Counted from the first letter of the stretch, positions 1-9,751 are shown. The stretch is DNA of 64,000 bases from Georhizobium profundi (GCF_003952725.1 NZ_CP032509.1:1016001-1080000), one strand, 5' to 3'. Notes: generated from the letters alone by a model not told the origin. Numbers and translations are program-made.

Positions 1-888
1 GGCGAAGGCGGGCGCGGCGAAAGCGTGTGGCTCGGCTGGTTCCTGATCCATGTGCTCGATCGCTTCGAGCCGATCGCTCTTGAGCGGGGAGAAATGGAGC
101 GGGCGAGCGCTTGGCGCGCCCATATAGACAAGCTCAGCGCGGCGCTTGCTGGACCCGGTTGGGATGGCGACTACTATCGCCGCGGTTATTTCGACGACGG
201 ATCGCCGCTTGGCTCGCATGTCAGCGACGAATGCCGGATCGACTCCATCGCCCAATCCTGGAGCGTGCTTTCGGGTCTCGGCGATCCGGCAAGGTCCGAG
301 CAGGCAATGAATGCGGTCATCGATCATCTCGTCGATGACAATGCGCAGATCATCCGGCTCTTCACGCCGCCTTTCGAAAACTCCGACAAGGAGCCCGGCT
401 ATATCAAGGGATATCCGCCGGGTGTTCGTGAAAACGGGGGGCAGTACACCCATGCCGCGACCTGGGTGGTCTATGCCCTGGCTGCGATGGGCCGTGGCGA
501 CGAAGCGCATCGCGCCTTTGCGATGCTCAACCCCGTGAACCATGCGCTCGATCGGTCTGCTGCCGACCGCTACCGCGTCGAGCCCTATGTCGTGGCCGCC
601 GACATCTATTCCGGTGGTCCACGCGACGGACGTGGGGGATGGACCTGGTACACCGGCTCCGGTGGCTGGCTCTACCGCGCAGCGGTGGAGGCCATTCTCG
701 GTATCCGGCGACAGGGCGATCGCCTTATCGTCGATCCCAGCTTGCCCCTAAGCTGGCCCGGCTTCTCCGCGCAGTTGCGTCTCGAGGGCAAGACCTACAG
801 GATTGGGGTCAACCGCGATGGGTCGGATCTGCGCATCACCGTCAATGACGTTTTGGTGGAGAATGTGAAGGCCGGTATCGCACTATAG
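1..888 (+). CDS. ndvB: Cyclic beta-1,2-glucan synthase, C-terminal part (5' truncated by window)
   Basis: The frame is open from the first base and gives the last 295 residues of a very large protein. It reads as the C-terminal glycoside-hydrolase family 94 (glucan phosphorylase-like) region of NdvB/ChvB: GRGESVWLGWFL at the very start, then YTHAATWVVYALAAMG and WTWYTGSGGWLYR, all typical of GH94 ends. In the family this domain controls chain length while upstream domains polymerise and cyclise periplasmic beta-1,2-glucan. The catalytic and membrane parts lie left of the window. It is followed by opgC, which modifies the same glucans, and ndvA, the exporter, lies at 41.8 kb. Family call is firm; the partial length is only due to the window edge. 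Confidence 0.93.
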   Translation, partial: GEGGRGESVWLGWFLIHVLDRFEPIALERGEMERASAWRAHIDKLSAALAGPGWDGDYYRRGYFDDGSPLGSHVSDECRIDSIAQSWSVLSGLGDPARSEQAMNAVIDHLVDDNAQIIRLFTPPFENSDKEPGYIKGYPPGVRENGGQYTHAATWVVYALAAMGRGDEAHRAFAMLNPVNHALDRSAADRYRVEPYVVAADIYSGGPRDGRGGWTWYTGSGGWLYRAAVEAILGIRRQGDRLIVDPSLPLSWPGFSAQLRLEGKTYRIGVNRDGSDLRITVNDVLVENVKAGIAL

Positions 889-897
889 CTTGCAACC

Positions 898-917
898 AAA
901 CGCCGCTCGTGGCGTTT
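898..917 (+). terminator. Stem-loop after ndvB, possible terminator
   Basis: AAACGCC-GCTCGT-GGCGTTT forms a perfect 7-bp stem with a 6-nt loop, starting 10 nt after the ndvB stop. The T-run is short (TTT within the stem, then GAG), so it is a modest intrinsic terminator at best. Confidence 0.55.
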
Positions 918-925
918 GAGTTCGT

Positions 926-966
926 CCGGCCGATCAAGAAGAAAAACAAGATCACCAATCGGCCGG
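926..966. repeat. Long-loop inverted repeat in ndvB-opgC gap
   Basis: CCGGCCGAT at 926-934 is matched by ATCGGCCGG at 958-966, with a 23-nt A-rich loop. It lies just after the ndvB stem-loop and about 130 nt before opgC. It may be an mRNA structure or a protein site; I see no other evidence for a role. Confidence 0.4.
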
Positions 967-1099
967 TGCAGGTTTCAAGGGACATTTTTTGCCGATAGGG
1001 CGCGGGCCAGTGGGTGCGCGCGTGCCTTAGACGGTGTCCACCTTGCGACAGCCATCGAGCGTCGCGGGGCGGCGAAGCTTGGACAGGCTTGAAGACCCG

Positions 1100-2341
1100 A
1101 TGACTTTCTTTGCAAGACAGAACGCGCAGTCCTTGCCACTGGCTGCGCCATTGCCTGACAGCCGTGACAGCCGGCTCGATGTGCTGCGTGCGTTGGCGTT
1201 GATCACGATCTTCATCAACCACGTGCCGGGCAATCCTTACGAGATGTTCACTAGCCGGAACTTCGGCTTTTCGGATGCTACGGAGGCCTTCGTGCTGATC
1301 TCCGGCATCGCCGTGGGGCTGGCTTATGGATCGAGGTTTCAAGCGGGGCAGCGGCTCGCCAGCACGATCCGAGCCTGGCGCCGGGCGTTCACGCTCTATG
1401 TCGCGCACATCATGGCCACGATGGTGACGATCGCGATCTTTTCTGCCGGGGCAATCTATTTCTCGGCACCGGATCTGCTCGAGCGCATTAATCTCAAGGC
1501 GGTCTTCGAAGACACGCCCATGGCGCTCTTCGGCATCGTCACTCTCGGCCACCAGCTCGGCTACAACAACATTCTCACCATGTACGCGGCCGTCCTCGTC
1601 ATGGTGCCTGTTCTGCTGCTGATCGGCACACGCAGCCTGAGGCTCATGCTTGCCGTCTCCGCAACGCTCTGGCTGCTGGCGGGGCTCTACCGCATCGGCC
1701 CGCCCCACTTTCCGGCTGGCGGCATCTGGTTCCTGAACCCGCTCTCCTGGCAGTTCCTGTTCGCGATCGGCATGGCCGGCGTCATGCATGTGAAACGTGG
1801 CGGGCGCATCGCCATCCATCCCGGTCTGGTGGGTGCTTCGATCGTCTATCTTCTGGTCAGTCTGGCATGGGTGAAGCTGCCACTCTGGGGGCTGGAAAAG
1901 GCCGTGCCGTTGCCCTTCGTGCTCGGTGATTTCAACAAGACGTTCCTGACGCTGCCGCGGCTTCTGCATGTGCTGGCGCTGGCCTACGTTTTCCTGGCTT
2001 TCCCGATCTTCTCCAGGTTCACGCGCCTCGCTCACAGCAATCCACTCGCGGTGATGGGGCGTCACGGACTGCCGGTCTTCGTTGCCGGTACGATCCTCTC
2101 CATGGCCGGTCAGGTCGTTAGCCAGATCACGGAAACGGGCTTCCTGCTCGACACGGCGATCTTGAGTGCCGGCATCGCGCTGCAATTCCTGCTCGCCTAC
2201 TACCTGGAATGGGAAGCACGGCTTCTGAAAGGCCAGAAGACGCGCGTCAGGACCGTGCAGGGCCCAAGCGTGCCGCCTGTTGTTCCTGCCCGAGGGATCA
2301 CGCAGACGACGCCTCCGGCAGAGCAGCAGATCCCTGCTTGA
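1100..2341 (+). CDS. opgC: OpgC family membrane acyl(succinyl)transferase
   Basis: A 413-residue polytopic inner-membrane protein with the OpgC signature near its N-terminus: SRLDVLRALALITIFINHVP followed by GFSDATEAFVLISGIAVGLAYG. About ten hydrophobic segments follow, and the C-terminus is a short polar tail. OpgC proteins transfer succinyl groups to osmoregulated periplasmic glucans, which suits its position directly downstream of ndvB on the same strand. I prefer ATG at 1100; a GTG at 1034 would add 22 residues that are not hydrophobic and not family-like. No clear Shine-Dalgarno decides between them. The gene ends convergently to pufC. Confidence 0.85.
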   Translation: MTFFARQNAQSLPLAAPLPDSRDSRLDVLRALALITIFINHVPGNPYEMFTSRNFGFSDATEAFVLISGIAVGLAYGSRFQAGQRLASTIRAWRRAFTLYVAHIMATMVTIAIFSAGAIYFSAPDLLERINLKAVFEDTPMALFGIVTLGHQLGYNNILTMYAAVLVMVPVLLLIGTRSLRLMLAVSATLWLLAGLYRIGPPHFPAGGIWFLNPLSWQFLFAIGMAGVMHVKRGGRIAIHPGLVGASIVYLLVSLAWVKLPLWGLEKAVPLPFVLGDFNKTFLTLPRLLHVLALAYVFLAFPIFSRFTRLAHSNPLAVMGRHGLPVFVAGTILSMAGQVVSQITETGFLLDTAILSAGIALQFLLAYYLEWEARLLKGQKTRVRTVQGPSVPPVVPARGITQTTPPAEQQIPA

Positions 2342-2421
2342 GGACAAAAGCGGCCGAGTATGCGCGTAGGCCCGAGGGGTACCTGAGCGCATCCCGACGG
2401 GCAGCTTCTCACATGCAAAAC

Positions 2422-2443
2422 GGCCCCGGTTTGATCCGGGGCC
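2422..2443 (-). terminator. Intrinsic terminator of the puf operon
   Basis: On the minus strand GGCCCCGG-ATCAAA-CCGGGGCC (8-bp perfect GC stem) is followed directly by GTTTTG. It lies about 120 nt beyond the pufC stop and 80 nt beyond the opgC stop. The T-run is on the minus-strand side, so it should end the long crtEF-bchCXYZ-puf transcript; it may also block read-through from opgC. Confidence 0.8.
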
Positions 2444-2564
2444 GCTTCGAATGGCGTCGGCAGGGATCTGGGTTTGGGAGGAAAACCGTCTCACCGCCGA
2501 GGCCGCCAATTTGCGCATTGGGTTGCGGACGACGGGGAGCCCCGTCGCCCGTTTTCGGATGTGC

Positions 2565-3929
2565 CTATTGCGCTGGAGGAGTTGGCTCCTCGGCGGCCGG
2601 TGGCACGGCTTCTTCGGTTGCAGCGGGCGCTGCCGGGTCTTCGGCAGGCGCCTCCGTTGCGTCTGCCGGTGCGACGGGCTGCTGGCTCTGGTCAGTCGCC
2701 GGTGGCTCCGTGCCGGATGCGTCGGGCACCGAAGCTGGATCCGTCGCCGCATCATCCGGAGTTCCGGCATCGGCCGGAGCCGGATCACCCGGAACCGCAT
2801 CCTCGGCATCCGGCACAGGGGCGCCATCCGCCGGTGCCTGGTCGGTAGCAGTGTCGAGCGGAGCCTCCATGGTGGCGCCGTCGTTGCCTTCTGCAGCGGG
2901 CATGCCGCTCGCCATCTCTGGAGGGCCGGCCAGTTCCGGATGGTCCTGCAGCATGCTGATCCCACCAAGCGGCTTGTTCACGCCGTTGTGGCAGGTGGAG
3001 CAGACGGCCTTCGGCACGTCGCCTTGCGGGCCGAGACGATTAGGCGGGAAAACGCCGGTCAGGGGCAGAATGTAATCCTGGTTGATGTCCCGGACCATGT
3101 TGATGCCGTACCAAGCCGTCGTGCGCTGCGTCGGGCTCGTCTCCCAGCTCGCGAAGGAGCGGGTGTTGTGGCAGAAGGTGCAATTCACGCCGAGCGCATC
3201 CGACATGTGCATCATCAGGCCGTAGGTATTTTCAGCCGACTGGATGGGCATGAGTGGCTTATCTTCGAGCGGCAGGGCATTGGTCGGCACCACACGGATG
3301 ACCTGGCGGTCGACGAGGTAGTCGGTCAACGCGTCGTAGGGCAGCGAGGAGTAGGCCGCGACCTCGGTGGCGACGTTCTGCCCGTTGCGGTCGCCCGCCA
3401 TTCCACCGGCACCCGGCAGGTCCTCGTTCTGGTACCAGACCGACTGCGGCACCGGCTGGCCGAGATGGCAGGTGTAGCACGTGACGCCGGTTTCGGCGAC
3501 GTGGTCATCCCAGTTCTGGTTGATGTCCCAGGTCATCTGGATCATCGAGCGGGCGACGACCTTGGTGTAGATTTCGTCGGACGCCATGTTCTCCAGGTTG
3601 TGGCAGTAACCGCAGCCTTCCTGAGGGGCGACCCATTCGGTGATGTGGGCCATCAGGCGATTGAACTGCGCGTCGGAGAGATCGCCCAGCACCTGGACAT
3701 TCTCATAGACTTCCGAGGCGCGGGTGCCTTCAGGCGATTCCGGCGGATAAAGCGGCTCCGGGATGGCGATGGCTGCGGCTTGGATACGCGGGTTGGTCAC
3801 CTGTTCCATCCCGGTGCCGCGATAGCCGATCTGGGTGACCTCCATCGGCGGTCGCTCCCAGGTAAGCATCATGGCGATCGTCAGCAAGGCGGCAGCGACG
3901 ATGCCGATCAACGACAGTGCGATTCTCAT
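2565..3929 (-). CDS. pufC: Photosynthetic reaction centre tetrahaem cytochrome c subunit PufC
   Basis: A 454-residue periplasmic cytochrome that re-reduces the special pair. Four CXXCH haem motifs are present: CGYCH (106-110), CYTCH (151-155), CTFCH (250-254) and CSTCH (310-314). Residues 5-22 form one N-terminal hydrophobic segment without a lipobox cysteine, so it is probably anchored by an uncleaved helix rather than by lipid. After the last haem (about residue 335) comes a roughly 115-residue low-complexity tail rich in Ala, Pro, Asp and Glu, which makes the protein longer than usual family members of about 330-370 residues. Last gene of the puf operon, 9 bp after pufM; an intrinsic terminator follows. 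Confidence 0.97.
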   Translation of the reverse strand: MRIALSLIGIVAAALLTIAMMLTWERPPMEVTQIGYRGTGMEQVTNPRIQAAAIAIPEPLYPPESPEGTRASEVYENVQVLGDLSDAQFNRLMAHITEWVAPQEGCGYCHNLENMASDEIYTKVVARSMIQMTWDINQNWDDHVAETGVTCYTCHLGQPVPQSVWYQNEDLPGAGGMAGDRNGQNVATEVAAYSSLPYDALTDYLVDRQVIRVVPTNALPLEDKPLMPIQSAENTYGLMMHMSDALGVNCTFCHNTRSFASWETSPTQRTTAWYGINMVRDINQDYILPLTGVFPPNRLGPQGDVPKAVCSTCHNGVNKPLGGISMLQDHPELAGPPEMASGMPAAEGNDGATMEAPLDTATDQAPADGAPVPDAEDAVPGDPAPADAGTPDDAATDPASVPDASGTEPPATDQSQQPVAPADATEAPAEDPAAPAATEEAVPPAAEEPTPPAQ

Positions 3930-3938
3930 GGCGCCCTC

Positions 3939-4913
3939 CTACTCGATGGCGAGCGCTGCTGCCGGATCCGGCAGCGGTGCCCATGTTTCGGGATACATCG
4001 GCGCGACGCCATGCTTGACGGCCCAGAGGTACCAGTTGTCGACGACGGTGCCCGTAAGCAGGATACCAATGCCGCCGGTCAGCGTGACCAGCACGGCGAA
4101 CCACCACGCCCAGCGGTGGACCGATTCCATCGTGGCGTTGAAGCCCATGGTCCAGCGCCAGACGAGTGCTGCACGTTCCGAGGCCGTGCCGCGGTCGGTG
4201 ATCTGCTCGATCTCGCGCTCGCCGCCGACACGCGACACCGCAAGGATGGTAGCGGCGTGCATGGCGAAGAGAACAGCCGACCCGTAGAGGAAGGCGATCG
4301 AGAGCATGTGGAACGGGTTGTAGAACAGGTTGCCGTATCTGAGAGAAAAGGCAGCGGTCCAATCCAGATGCGGGAAGATGCCAAAGGGAACGGCTTCCGA
4401 CCAGCTGCCCATCAGGAGCGGGCGAATGAAGCCGAGCACCAGATAGAGGAAGATGGCAGAGGCGAAGGCCCAGGCGACATGGGTGCCCATGCCGAGCGCG
4501 CGTGCTCTCGTATAGACGCGCACCCACCACAGAAGAATGGACGTCGTCAGGAAGAAACCTGCCATCAGCCACCAGCCGCCTTCGGACATGGGGGGGATCG
4601 TCAGGCCATATTCAGGCCGCGGCGGCTCAAGCGCGAGCCATGGCAACTGGCGCACGAACTGGATGGGGTCCCAGTTGACCGAGGCCCACATGTTGAGACC
4701 GATGATCTCGAAAGCGATGACACCGCACATGAGCGAGACGATGCCGGTCCAACCCAGATAGATGGGGCCGACCTGAGCGTTGCCGATCTTGCCGAGCCAG
4801 TAGGAGAAGCCGGCATGAGGCTCACGCCCCCAGGCACCCGTGCGCATCGGAACGCCCATATCGGGTTCGGATCTGACCTGAACACGCGTGAAGATGTTTT
4901 GATATTCGAACAT
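3939..4913 (-). CDS. pufM: Photosynthetic reaction centre subunit M
   Basis: A 324-residue five-helix membrane protein that with PufL binds the special pair, accessory bacteriochlorophylls, bacteriopheophytins, quinone A and the non-haem iron. The expected ligands are visible: His in IFPHLDW (accessory BChl), His in YNPFHML (special pair), His in LFAMHAAT and in ESVHRWAWW (iron), Glu in GEREIEQ (iron), and Trp in ALVWRWTMG next to QA. ATG at 4913 has a strong GAGGAGG Shine-Dalgarno. It lies 12 bp after pufL and 9 bp before pufC in the same operon. Confidence 0.98.
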   Translation of the reverse strand: MFEYQNIFTRVQVRSEPDMGVPMRTGAWGREPHAGFSYWLGKIGNAQVGPIYLGWTGIVSLMCGVIAFEIIGLNMWASVNWDPIQFVRQLPWLALEPPRPEYGLTIPPMSEGGWWLMAGFFLTTSILLWWVRVYTRARALGMGTHVAWAFASAIFLYLVLGFIRPLLMGSWSEAVPFGIFPHLDWTAAFSLRYGNLFYNPFHMLSIAFLYGSAVLFAMHAATILAVSRVGGEREIEQITDRGTASERAALVWRWTMGFNATMESVHRWAWWFAVLVTLTGGIGILLTGTVVDNWYLWAVKHGVAPMYPETWAPLPDPAAALAIE

Positions 4914-4925
4914 GGTATCGCCTCC

Positions 4926-5750
4926 TCACGACCAGATCGGCAGGTTGAGCCACCAGGTCCACCATTCCGGCCAGCCACGTGACCAGAAGGGACCGGAGAT
5001 GATGATGCAGACCGCGCTCCAGAACGCGGCGGAAACGGACAGGAACAGGCCGAGCCGGTGGATGCCGAGCGTGCCAATCGAATAGCCGATGGTGTCACGG
5101 AAGAAGGTGTCTTCGTGCTCCGGTCCTTTGACTTCCTCACCCTTTGGCGGGTTGGTGGCCGACAGGATCAGGCCGCCATGCATGGAGAGCGCGAGTGCGT
5201 TCGTGAAAAAGAACGTGATCGCGATCATGTGCGCCGGATTGTAGTGGAAGTGCAGATACTGGTAGCCGACATTCGACACCCAATCGAGGTGGCTCATGAT
5301 GCCGTAGGGGAAACCATGGCCCCATGCGCCGAGCAGGACCGGGCGGATGACGACGAGCGAGATGTAGGCGAAGATCGCAAAGGAAAATGCAAAGGGGATG
5401 TGAAGCCCCATGCCGAGCTTGCGCGAGATCTCCGCCTGCCGCAGAGCCCAGGAACAGAAGGCGCCGATGGCGCAGATGGTGATGATCTGCCAGAGTCCGC
5501 CCTCTTTGAGAGGCGCGAGGCCAAGACCGTAGGAAAGGTCGGGCGGGGCAATCGAGATCTGCCACAGGTTCCATGTCGGCCCAATCGCCGCGCCATAAAT
5601 GATGAGCGCCGTCCCGAGGAACGAGAAGAAGATCGTCGTGACGCCGAAAAAGCCCACATAGAAGGGGCCGACCCAGAAATCGAAGAGGTCGCCGCCGAGC
5701 AGCGTGCCGCCACGCACGCGATATTTCCGTTCGAAACTGAGCATTGCCAT
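4926..5750 (-). CDS. pufL: Photosynthetic reaction centre subunit L
   Basis: A 274-residue partner of PufM, close to the usual family length. It starts [20 protein letters not shown], the standard L-subunit N-terminus. Histidines in IMSHLDW, YNPAHMI, LSMHGGL and GIHRLG match the BChl, special-pair and iron ligands. The QB-side region follows the last iron ligand. ATG at 5750 is preceded by AGGGAG; an in-frame ATG 6 nt later is possible. It is separated from pufA by 132 bp that contain two stem-loops, as in other puf operons where such structures set the LH1 to RC ratio. Confidence 0.98.
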   Translation of the reverse strand: MAMLSFERKYRVRGGTLLGGDLFDFWVGPFYVGFFGVTTIFFSFLGTALIIYGAAIGPTWNLWQISIAPPDLSYGLGLAPLKEGGLWQIITICAIGAFCSWALRQAEISRKLGMGLHIPFAFSFAIFAYISLVVIRPVLLGAWGHGFPYGIMSHLDWVSNVGYQYLHFHYNPAHMIAITFFFTNALALSMHGGLILSATNPPKGEEVKGPEHEDTFFRDTIGYSIGTLGIHRLGLFLSVSAAFWSAVCIIISGPFWSRGWPEWWTWWLNLPIWS

Positions 5751-5840
5751 GGCGCCATCTCCCTTCCCAGAAGGACCCGTTGCCGCGCTCCCGACGAGGG
5801 CGGACTTCGCAGCCTATTTTGCGCGGATGGACGCGGGCGT

Positions 5841-5880
5841 GGCGGACTGGCCGCCGGCGCCCGCACCGGTCTTGAACCGG
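5841..5880 (-). promoter_or_regulatory. pufA-pufL intergenic stem-loops (mRNA processing/stability)
   Basis: Two hairpins lie just after the pufA stop: CCGGT-CTTGA-ACCGG at 5866-5880 and GGCGG-ACTGG-CCGCC at 5841-5855. In Rhodobacter, hairpins at this site stabilise the pufBA segment of the mRNA and so raise LH1 over reaction centre. That the same holds here is inferred from position and structure. Confidence 0.6.
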
Positions 5881-5882
5881 CC

Positions 5883-6086
5883 CTATCCGAGTTGATGCTC
5901 GGACGGGTTCGGAACGATCTGTTCGATCGATGCGGCGGCGGGGGCGGCTTGCGGCGCGCCTTCCAGCCAGTTGAACCGTTCCGTGCTGAGCAGGATGAAA
6001 TGGATCAACAGAGCAAGTGCGAACAGGAACGTGAATAGCGCGACGAGTGCACGACGCGGATCGAAAAGCAGCCAGATTCTCCACAT
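5883..6086 (-). CDS. pufA: Light-harvesting 1 alpha polypeptide
   Basis: A 67-residue single-helix protein starting [20 protein letters not shown], the normal LH1 alpha opening. The membrane helix contains the bacteriochlorophyll-binding His in [12 protein letters not shown] short Ala/Pro-rich periplasmic tail follows. It lies 13 bp after pufB and assembles with it into the ring around the reaction centre. Confidence 0.96.
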   Translation of the reverse strand: MWRIWLLFDPRRALVALFTFLFALALLIHFILLSTERFNWLEGAPQAAPAAASIEQIVPNPSEHQLG

Positions 6087-6099
6087 GGTCTTCTCTCCC

Positions 6100-6324
6100 T
6101 CAGCCGACGAGTGTCTGAAGAGCGCTGAGCGCCGGCTGGATGCCGTCGTTGAGCGAGACGTAGCCTTCTGGTCCCGGCAGCCACGGGCGCCACATCCACA
6201 CCAGGATGTGAGCGATGACCGCGACGATGACGAAGCCGATAAAGCTACTCATGAAGACGGAGTGGAATTCCCTGGCTTCTGCTTCGGAAAGCCCCGACAG
6301 CGCGCCGTCGATTCTCTCAGCCAT
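6100..6324 (-). CDS. pufB: Light-harvesting 1 beta polypeptide
   Basis: A 74-residue LH1 beta chain. The N-terminal polar part [19 protein letters not shown] leads into one helix with the bacteriochlorophyll ligand His in [16 protein letters not shown], the family hallmark. ATG at 6324 has a strong AGGAGG 6 nt upstream. The C-terminus extends about 20 residues past WRPWLPG, somewhat longer than short LH1 beta chains. It precedes pufA and follows a 140-bp leader with three hairpins. Confidence 0.96.
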   Translation of the reverse strand: MAERIDGALSGLSEAEAREFHSVFMSSFIGFVIVAVIAHILVWMWRPWLPGPEGYVSLNDGIQPALSALQTLVG

Positions 6325-6342
6325 GGTCTACCTCCTAGGTTT

Positions 6343-6462
6343 TGGCCCTTCGGCCATGGTCCCCGACGGCACGGGATCGTGCCGGCTGGGTCTTCGCTGC
6401 CGTCTCAGCCCAAAGGCGTCCTCGGCGTTTCCCTTGCGGCGGACCGCAGGGGATCTGTCCCC
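6343..6462 (-). promoter_or_regulatory. pufQ-pufB leader with three stem-loops
   Basis: Within the 140 bp between pufQ and pufB I see TGGCC-CTTC-GGCCA (6343-6356), CGGCACG-GGAT-CGTGCCG (6367-6384) and GGGGA-TCTG-TCCCC (6449-6462, right at the pufQ stop). None is followed by a T-run, so they look like RNA-processing or stability elements and not like terminators. They could decouple abundant pufBA message from the upstream bch genes. Confidence 0.55.
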
Positions 6463-6464
6463 GT

Positions 6465-6701
6465 TCAGCGATAGGCGAACGGTATGCAGCTGCTTGCTGC
6501 GACCCGAACCTCGGTGAGGATCGATCGCTGGCCGCTCAGGGCGGGAACCGATGCGCGCATCCGGCGCGGCGCGAGCCGCAGCCCGACCGCGACGATCAGG
6601 AAGAAGGCGAAGACACCGAAATAGGTGAGCCGATATTCCCGATACTCCGCGCGGCGCTCGCGGCGGTCGTGTCCGGGTCTCGCGATATCGATGACAGCCA
6701 T
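6465..6701 (-). CDS. pufQ: PufQ, puf-operon bacteriochlorophyll-linked small membrane protein
   Basis: A 78-residue protein with one membrane helix. The block EYREYRLTYFGVFAFFLIVA resembles the conserved EYR-x-YF entry to the helix in PufQ, and the C-terminus SCIPFAYR resembles the usual PF-x-FR/YR end. ATG at 6701 has AGGAGGG 7 nt upstream and is chosen over an upstream in-frame ATG at 6758 that would overlap bchZ. Position between bchZ and pufB is exactly that of pufQ in Rhodobacter. PufQ is needed for normal bacteriochlorophyll and RC-LH1 assembly; its chemistry is unsettled. Confidence 0.85.
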   Translation of the reverse strand: MAVIDIARPGHDRRERRAEYREYRLTYFGVFAFFLIVAVGLRLAPRRMRASVPALSGQRSILTEVRVAASSCIPFAYR

Positions 6702-6735
6702 GTGCAGTCCCTCCTGCGGCAAAGCCGCCCCGGCA

Positions 6736-8211
6736 TCACGCCGGCTCCAATTCTCCATTCAGCACCGAGCGCATGCGCCCGATACCGACTTCCTCTTCGC
6801 CCGCATTGCGAGCCTGCCGTTCCGCAGCGTCGCGCAGCCTTTTGGCAGCGGAGATGCGGGTCAAGACGGGATGGGCCTCGATCGCCTCGTCCAGCAGCGC
6901 GCGTGCCGCCTCGTTCCAGCCGAGCGCGCGCTCGGGTCGAGCCGGCGTCGCTTCGACACGGTCGAGATCGGTGCCGAGCGGCAGGATGTGGAAGAGCGCA
7001 TCGAAGAGCGCGTTGCAGACTTCCTGGACGAGATAGGTCGCCCCGGCGTAACCCATGAAAGGCGTGCCCGTGTGTCTGCGGATGATGGCGCCGGGAAACG
7101 AGGCTGCGATGAAGGCAGGTCTCGGCCCGCGCATCGCGCCGAGTTCGGCGGCATACATGCGCTCGTTGAACGAACCGAAAAGCACCAGAGGTGGCGTCGC
7201 CTTGATCGCTGCACGCACAGCATCGTTGTCGGTCTTCGCACCGGCCACGCGCGCGAATGCGAAGTTGCAGGGCAGGCCCATGTCCTCTTCGAGGAAATGC
7301 CGGATGCCGCGCGTATAGGTTTCGCCCGCCACGATGCCGAAGCTTGCCGTCGCATAGAAATCCTGGGTGACGGAGCGCCATAGATCCCAGATCGGCTTGA
7401 TCGTCGTGTGCTTTTCGGTAGCGATGAACGGTTCGGGATCGAGGCCGGTGAGCTCGCCGAGCTTGCGCAGGAAAAGCGTGGTCGAGTGAAGGCCGATCGG
7501 CGCCTGTAGATAGGGGCGATCGAGGTCCTCGCAGAGCTTGCGCCCGAACTCGCGGTACATGCAGACATTGACGTCGGCATCGATCAGGCGCGGAACGTCC
7601 GCGAGGTCCGAACCGAGCGGGAAAATGAGATTGATCTCGGCGCCGATGCCCTCGACGAGGCGGCGGATCTCGGCGACGTCGGAGGGCATGTTGAACATGC
7701 CGTAAGCGGGCCCGATGATATTGACGCGCGGCTTGCCCCCGCGCTTCTCGGCGGCTGCCTTGGCTTTTTCCAGCGCCTTTGCCTTGTTTTTCGGACCAAA
7801 GGTCTTCCAAAGCCAGGCGAGCGCGCGGTCGGCGCTCTGCCATTGATCCTCGTCGATCGTGCGCGGCAGGAAGCGCTGGATGTTCATGCCTTCCGGTGTG
7901 ACGCCGCCGCCGATCATCTCGGCGATGGAGCCCGTCACGACGACCGATGGGACGGTCGGGTCAAGCGTCGAATGGGCGCGCTTCATCGCCTGTTCGGTGC
8001 CGATCTGGCCGAGTTCCTCTTCGCCGAGGCCCGTGACGACGATCGGCAGTTCATGCGGCGGCAGGGCGTCGGTGTAGTGCAGGACGGAGGTCACCGGCAG
8101 GTTTTCGCAGCCGACGGGGCCGTCGATGATGACCTGCAGACCCTTCAGCGCGGTGAAAACGTAGACGGCGCCCCAATACCCACCGGCACGATCGTGATCG
8201 AGGACCAGCAT
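6736..8211 (-). CDS. bchZ: Chlorophyllide a reductase subunit Z
   Basis: A 491-residue nitrogenase-like subunit. With BchY it forms the catalytic component that reduces ring B of chlorophyllide a, the step that makes a bacteriochlorin. It begins [20 protein letters not shown] and carries the cluster cysteine region [15 protein letters not shown] and [16 protein letters not shown]. The start ATG shares a base with the bchY stop (TGATG), so translation is coupled. The downstream 34 bp hold the pufQ ribosome site; promoters for puf may lie within the 3' part of this gene. Confidence 0.97.
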   Translation of the reverse strand: MLVLDHDRAGGYWGAVYVFTALKGLQVIIDGPVGCENLPVTSVLHYTDALPPHELPIVVTGLGEEELGQIGTEQAMKRAHSTLDPTVPSVVVTGSIAEMIGGGVTPEGMNIQRFLPRTIDEDQWQSADRALAWLWKTFGPKNKAKALEKAKAAAEKRGGKPRVNIIGPAYGMFNMPSDVAEIRRLVEGIGAEINLIFPLGSDLADVPRLIDADVNVCMYREFGRKLCEDLDRPYLQAPIGLHSTTLFLRKLGELTGLDPEPFIATEKHTTIKPIWDLWRSVTQDFYATASFGIVAGETYTRGIRHFLEEDMGLPCNFAFARVAGAKTDNDAVRAAIKATPPLVLFGSFNERMYAAELGAMRGPRPAFIAASFPGAIIRRHTGTPFMGYAGATYLVQEVCNALFDALFHILPLGTDLDRVEATPARPERALGWNEAARALLDEAIEAHPVLTRISAAKRLRDAAERQARNAGEEEVGIGRMRSVLNGELEPA

Positions 8212-9749
8212 CAGACCGGCCCTCCGACTTGCGGCCAGACGCCGGCCGTCGCGCCGGTGCCCACGCCTTCGAAGAAGTCCGACATGCGGTCGAAGCGCGC
8301 CTTGCCGGCAATGGCCGCGTTGATGACGGTTGCCAGCGAACCGGCGCCGGCGATCCCCATCAGCGGGCGGGCGGATATGAGATTGGTAAAATAGAGCGCC
8401 GGAACAGAGCGCTGCTTCACGTGCTGGACTACCGGCGTCGTGCCGATTGCCAAATCCGGCGAAAATTCCTCGAAGGCGGCGATATCGTCTTCCAGCGACG
8501 CACGAAACTTCACCATGACGCCGTTGGCTTCGAGCCAGGCTGCATCGTCTGCCGACCAGCGCGTCTTCGGGCAGGCGGTGCCGACATAGCGCAGATCCGC
8601 GCCGGACTCCTTCAAGAGCCGACCGACCAGCAGTTCGGAGCCTTCGTACCCGGAAAGGGTGATGCGGGCGTTGATCGGCGATGCCTTCAATGCGGCCGCG
8701 ATTGGGTTCAGGACGAGGCCTTTGGCAGCGTCGATGATGGCGGGCGCGACGCCTGCTGCGTTGCCGACAGCGTCGAGCCAGGCTGCCGTGCCCGACAATC
8801 CGACGGGGGCCGAACCGATGACGGCACGGCCGGCAGCCTCGAACTCGCGAACGCTGGCGGTGTAGAACGGATGGATCGCCGCTGCGACCGCGCAGTCGAG
8901 GGCGCTATAGAGTTCGCGCCATTCGCGTGTCGGCACGACAGGTCCGGCGGCAAGGCCGAGCGGTTCGATGAGGCGGGAAATGCTGACCGGGTCGGCCGGG
9001 AACATTTCGCCGATCAGCGCGACGGTCGGCTTGTCGGTGACGGCAGTGCTCGGCGCTGCAACGGGGCCCTGTTCAGCTTCGCGGCGGGCATAGGCGAGCA
9101 TGGCGCCGGCCAGCACGTCCTTGGCTTCCGCATGGGTCGGCACGCCGAAGCCCGGCACGTCGATGCCGATGATGCGCACGCCGTTTATTTCCTTGGGCAA
9201 TGCGCGGAGCGGCACGCCCGATGCTGTCGGTACGCAGAGATTGGTGACGACGATCGTGTCGTAGAGTTCCGGATCGGCCAGCGTGTGGACGGCGTCGCGG
9301 ACGTCCTCGTAAAGCTTGCCGGTCACGAGCGTCTCGGAATTGAACGGCACATAACCGACCGAGCGCTTGGCGCCGTAGAAATGGGACGTGAAGGTCAGGC
9401 CGTAGACGCAGCAGGCGGAACCCGAAAGCACTGTTGCCGTGCGACGCATGCGCAGCCCCACGCGGAGAGACCCGAATGCGGGGCACATGGATTGCGGCTG
9501 GTCGTGCGGGCCCGTCGGGTAGTCCGATTTCAGCTGGTCGAGCATCGCGCTCTTGCCGTTGGCGCGCGCTGCCCGGTCCATCTCGGCCTTGCCGCCATGG
9601 CAGGAGCCGGTTGCCGACGCGGGGCGGTCATTGACGACCGAATCCAGGACCGGTGAGCCGTGATCACTTTCGCGACCCGCCTGGTCACCGTCTTCGACTG
9701 AAAGCGGCGATCCTTGATCCGTCTGTGTCGGACGCTCATCCATGATCAT
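8211..9749 (-). CDS. bchY: Chlorophyllide a reductase subunit Y
   Basis: A 512-residue partner of BchZ. The N-terminal 60 residues are polar and variable; the conserved part begins near [19 protein letters not shown] and [17 protein letters not shown], whose cysteines should hold the [4Fe-4S] cluster shared with BchZ. ATG at 9749 or 9743 is preferred over a TTG at 9755, because all follow the bchX stop at 9752-9754 closely and no clear Shine-Dalgarno decides. Part of bchCXYZ. Confidence 0.96.
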   Translation of the reverse strand: MIMDERPTQTDQGSPLSVEDGDQAGRESDHGSPVLDSVVNDRPASATGSCHGGKAEMDRAARANGKSAMLDQLKSDYPTGPHDQPQSMCPAFGSLRVGLRMRRTATVLSGSACCVYGLTFTSHFYGAKRSVGYVPFNSETLVTGKLYEDVRDAVHTLADPELYDTIVVTNLCVPTASGVPLRALPKEINGVRIIGIDVPGFGVPTHAEAKDVLAGAMLAYARREAEQGPVAAPSTAVTDKPTVALIGEMFPADPVSISRLIEPLGLAAGPVVPTREWRELYSALDCAVAAAIHPFYTASVREFEAAGRAVIGSAPVGLSGTAAWLDAVGNAAGVAPAIIDAAKGLVLNPIAAALKASPINARITLSGYEGSELLVGRLLKESGADLRYVGTACPKTRWSADDAAWLEANGVMVKFRASLEDDIAAFEEFSPDLAIGTTPVVQHVKQRSVPALYFTNLISARPLMGIAGAGSLATVINAAIAGKARFDRMSDFFEGVGTGATAGVWPQVGGPV

Positions 9750-9751
9750 GC

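Noticed and set aside
842..2968. Minus-strand open frame of 708 codons opposite opgC and the pufC 3' end
   Set aside because: It is Arg/Gln-rich, lacks domains, runs antisense to well-supported opgC and over the puf terminator, and is a normal shadow frame in GC-rich DNA.
2451..4982. Plus-strand open frame of 843 codons opposite pufC and pufM
   Set aside because: It is the antisense shadow of two certain reaction-centre genes, with low-complexity Arg/Gly/His composition and no ribosome site.
6343..6356. Intrinsic terminator before pufB
   Set aside because: The stem is clear but has no T-run in the direction of transcription and lies directly ahead of the pufB ribosome site.
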